The notes below the pieces were generated by a model. It made no database searches. It had not been told where the DNA came from and worked only from the letters and a program-made list of their open reading frames with translations. Positions 53,050 through 53,347 of a DNA stretch of 53,347 bases are shown here, piece by piece. A program made the translations under genes and the position numbers. The DNA is from Leuconostoc rapi (GTDB lineage Bacteria; Bacillota; Bacilli; Lactobacillales; Lactobacillaceae), in the NCBI RefSeq assembly GCF_016908715.1, contig NZ_JAFBEK010000010.1, positions 1 through 53,347 on the forward strand, in the 5' to 3' direction. The number at the start of each line of letters is the position of its first letter. Within the stretch, counting starts at the first letter, position 1.

Positions 53050-53347
53050 ATGGGATTATTTGATATTTTTCGAAAAAAGAAAGCAGACGTAACCAGCGAA
53101 ACACCAGAAACAACGACTAATACACGACCAGATGAGAGCGAGTCAGAAACGGTGTTGTCTGAGACTGATTCTGAAGTAGCAGAATCCCCGTCAGTTTATT
53201 CAGATAAAACAGAAGAAGTTGTTGACAAAATATCTGAGCACAATACACAATTAACAGAAACAGAAACAGAAACAGAAACAGAAACAGAAACAGAAACAGA
53301 AACAGAAACAGAAACAGAAACAGAAACAGAAACAGAAACAGAAACAG
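53050..53347 (+). CDS. ftsY: Signal recognition particle receptor FtsY, N-terminal part (cut by window end)
   Basis: ATG 53050 with TGGAG upstream. The start MGLFDIFRKKKADVTSE is the membrane-binding N-terminus of Gram-positive FtsY, followed by an acidic, low-complexity A domain. Only about 99 codons are in the window; the NG GTPase domain is not visible, so the call rests on this start and on the conserved rnc-smc-ftsY order. From 53254 the A domain becomes a pure Thr-Glu repeat. Confidence 0.88.
   Translation, partial: MGLFDIFRKKKADVTSETPETTTNTRPDESESETVLSETDSEVAESPSVYSDKTEEVVDKISEHNTQLTETETETETETETETETETETETETETETET
53254..53347 (+). repeat. Hexanucleotide repeat ACAGAA encoding (Thr-Glu)n
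   Basis: At least 15 perfect copies of ACAGAA run to the window edge, in frame with ftsY. Because the unit is six bases, copy changes alter the length of the acidic linker without shifting the frame. Confidence 0.95.

Overview
The window looks like chromosome of a low-GC lactic acid bacterium of the Leuconostoc/Weissella group. The evidence is protein similarity recognised by eye (for example a long-form ThyA, a SpeG-like acetyltransferase, BusR/BusA, VanW and YagU-like proteins), strong AGGAGG-type ribosome binding sites and frequent TTG/GTG starts. The genus is an inference; no 16S rRNA gene is present.

Region 1 (1-13.8 kb, + strand) is an adhesin export and glycosylation locus. It starts inside the 3' end of a serine-rich-repeat surface protein (sixteen 36-bp repeat units, LPNTG anchor). 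It continues with the accessory Sec system secY2-asp1-asp2-asp3-secA2, the glycosyltransferases gtf3, gtfA and gtfB, a small Asp4-like membrane protein and a family 8 glycosyltransferase. Two genes are disrupted as written. asp3 ends at a stop directly after an A AAA AAA heptamer, and its conserved C-terminus plus an Asp2-like domain continues in the -1 frame. gtf3 carries one in-frame TAA.

Region 2 (13.8-18.0 kb) holds speG, thyA and a dCMP deaminase gene (- strand), folD (+), and bioY with a CHY zinc-finger gene (-) behind a BirA-type operator. Region 3 (18.1-23.1 kb) is osmoprotection: the c-di-AMP-type repressor gene busR is divergent from busAA-busAB (glycine betaine uptake), with long inverted repeats between them; an aldo/keto reductase follows. 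Region 4 (23.1-26.5 kb, - strand) holds a NatAB-like ABC exporter with a small membrane protein and an HTH repressor.

Region 5 (26.6-34.4 kb) is accessory: tRNA-Glu(CTC), several short membrane proteins, a ClbS/DfsB protein, a membrane protein gene broken by a TGA, a cre-controlled untranslated-looking transcript, vanW, yagU, an aldehyde dehydrogenase gene and a lone serine recombinase gene.

Region 6 (34.4-53.3 kb, + strand) is core genome: a possible small RNA, recG (possibly leaderless), mutS-mutL, a DUF1456 gene, ndk, murB, a CPA1 Na+/H+ antiporter gene, cdaA-cdaR-glmM (c-di-AMP synthesis and glucosamine metabolism), rnc-smc-ftsY. ftsY is cut by the window edge inside a long Thr-Glu hexanucleotide repeat. 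The c-di-AMP synthase (cdaA) and its probable reader (busR) both lie in the window, linking wall synthesis, ion transport and betaine uptake.
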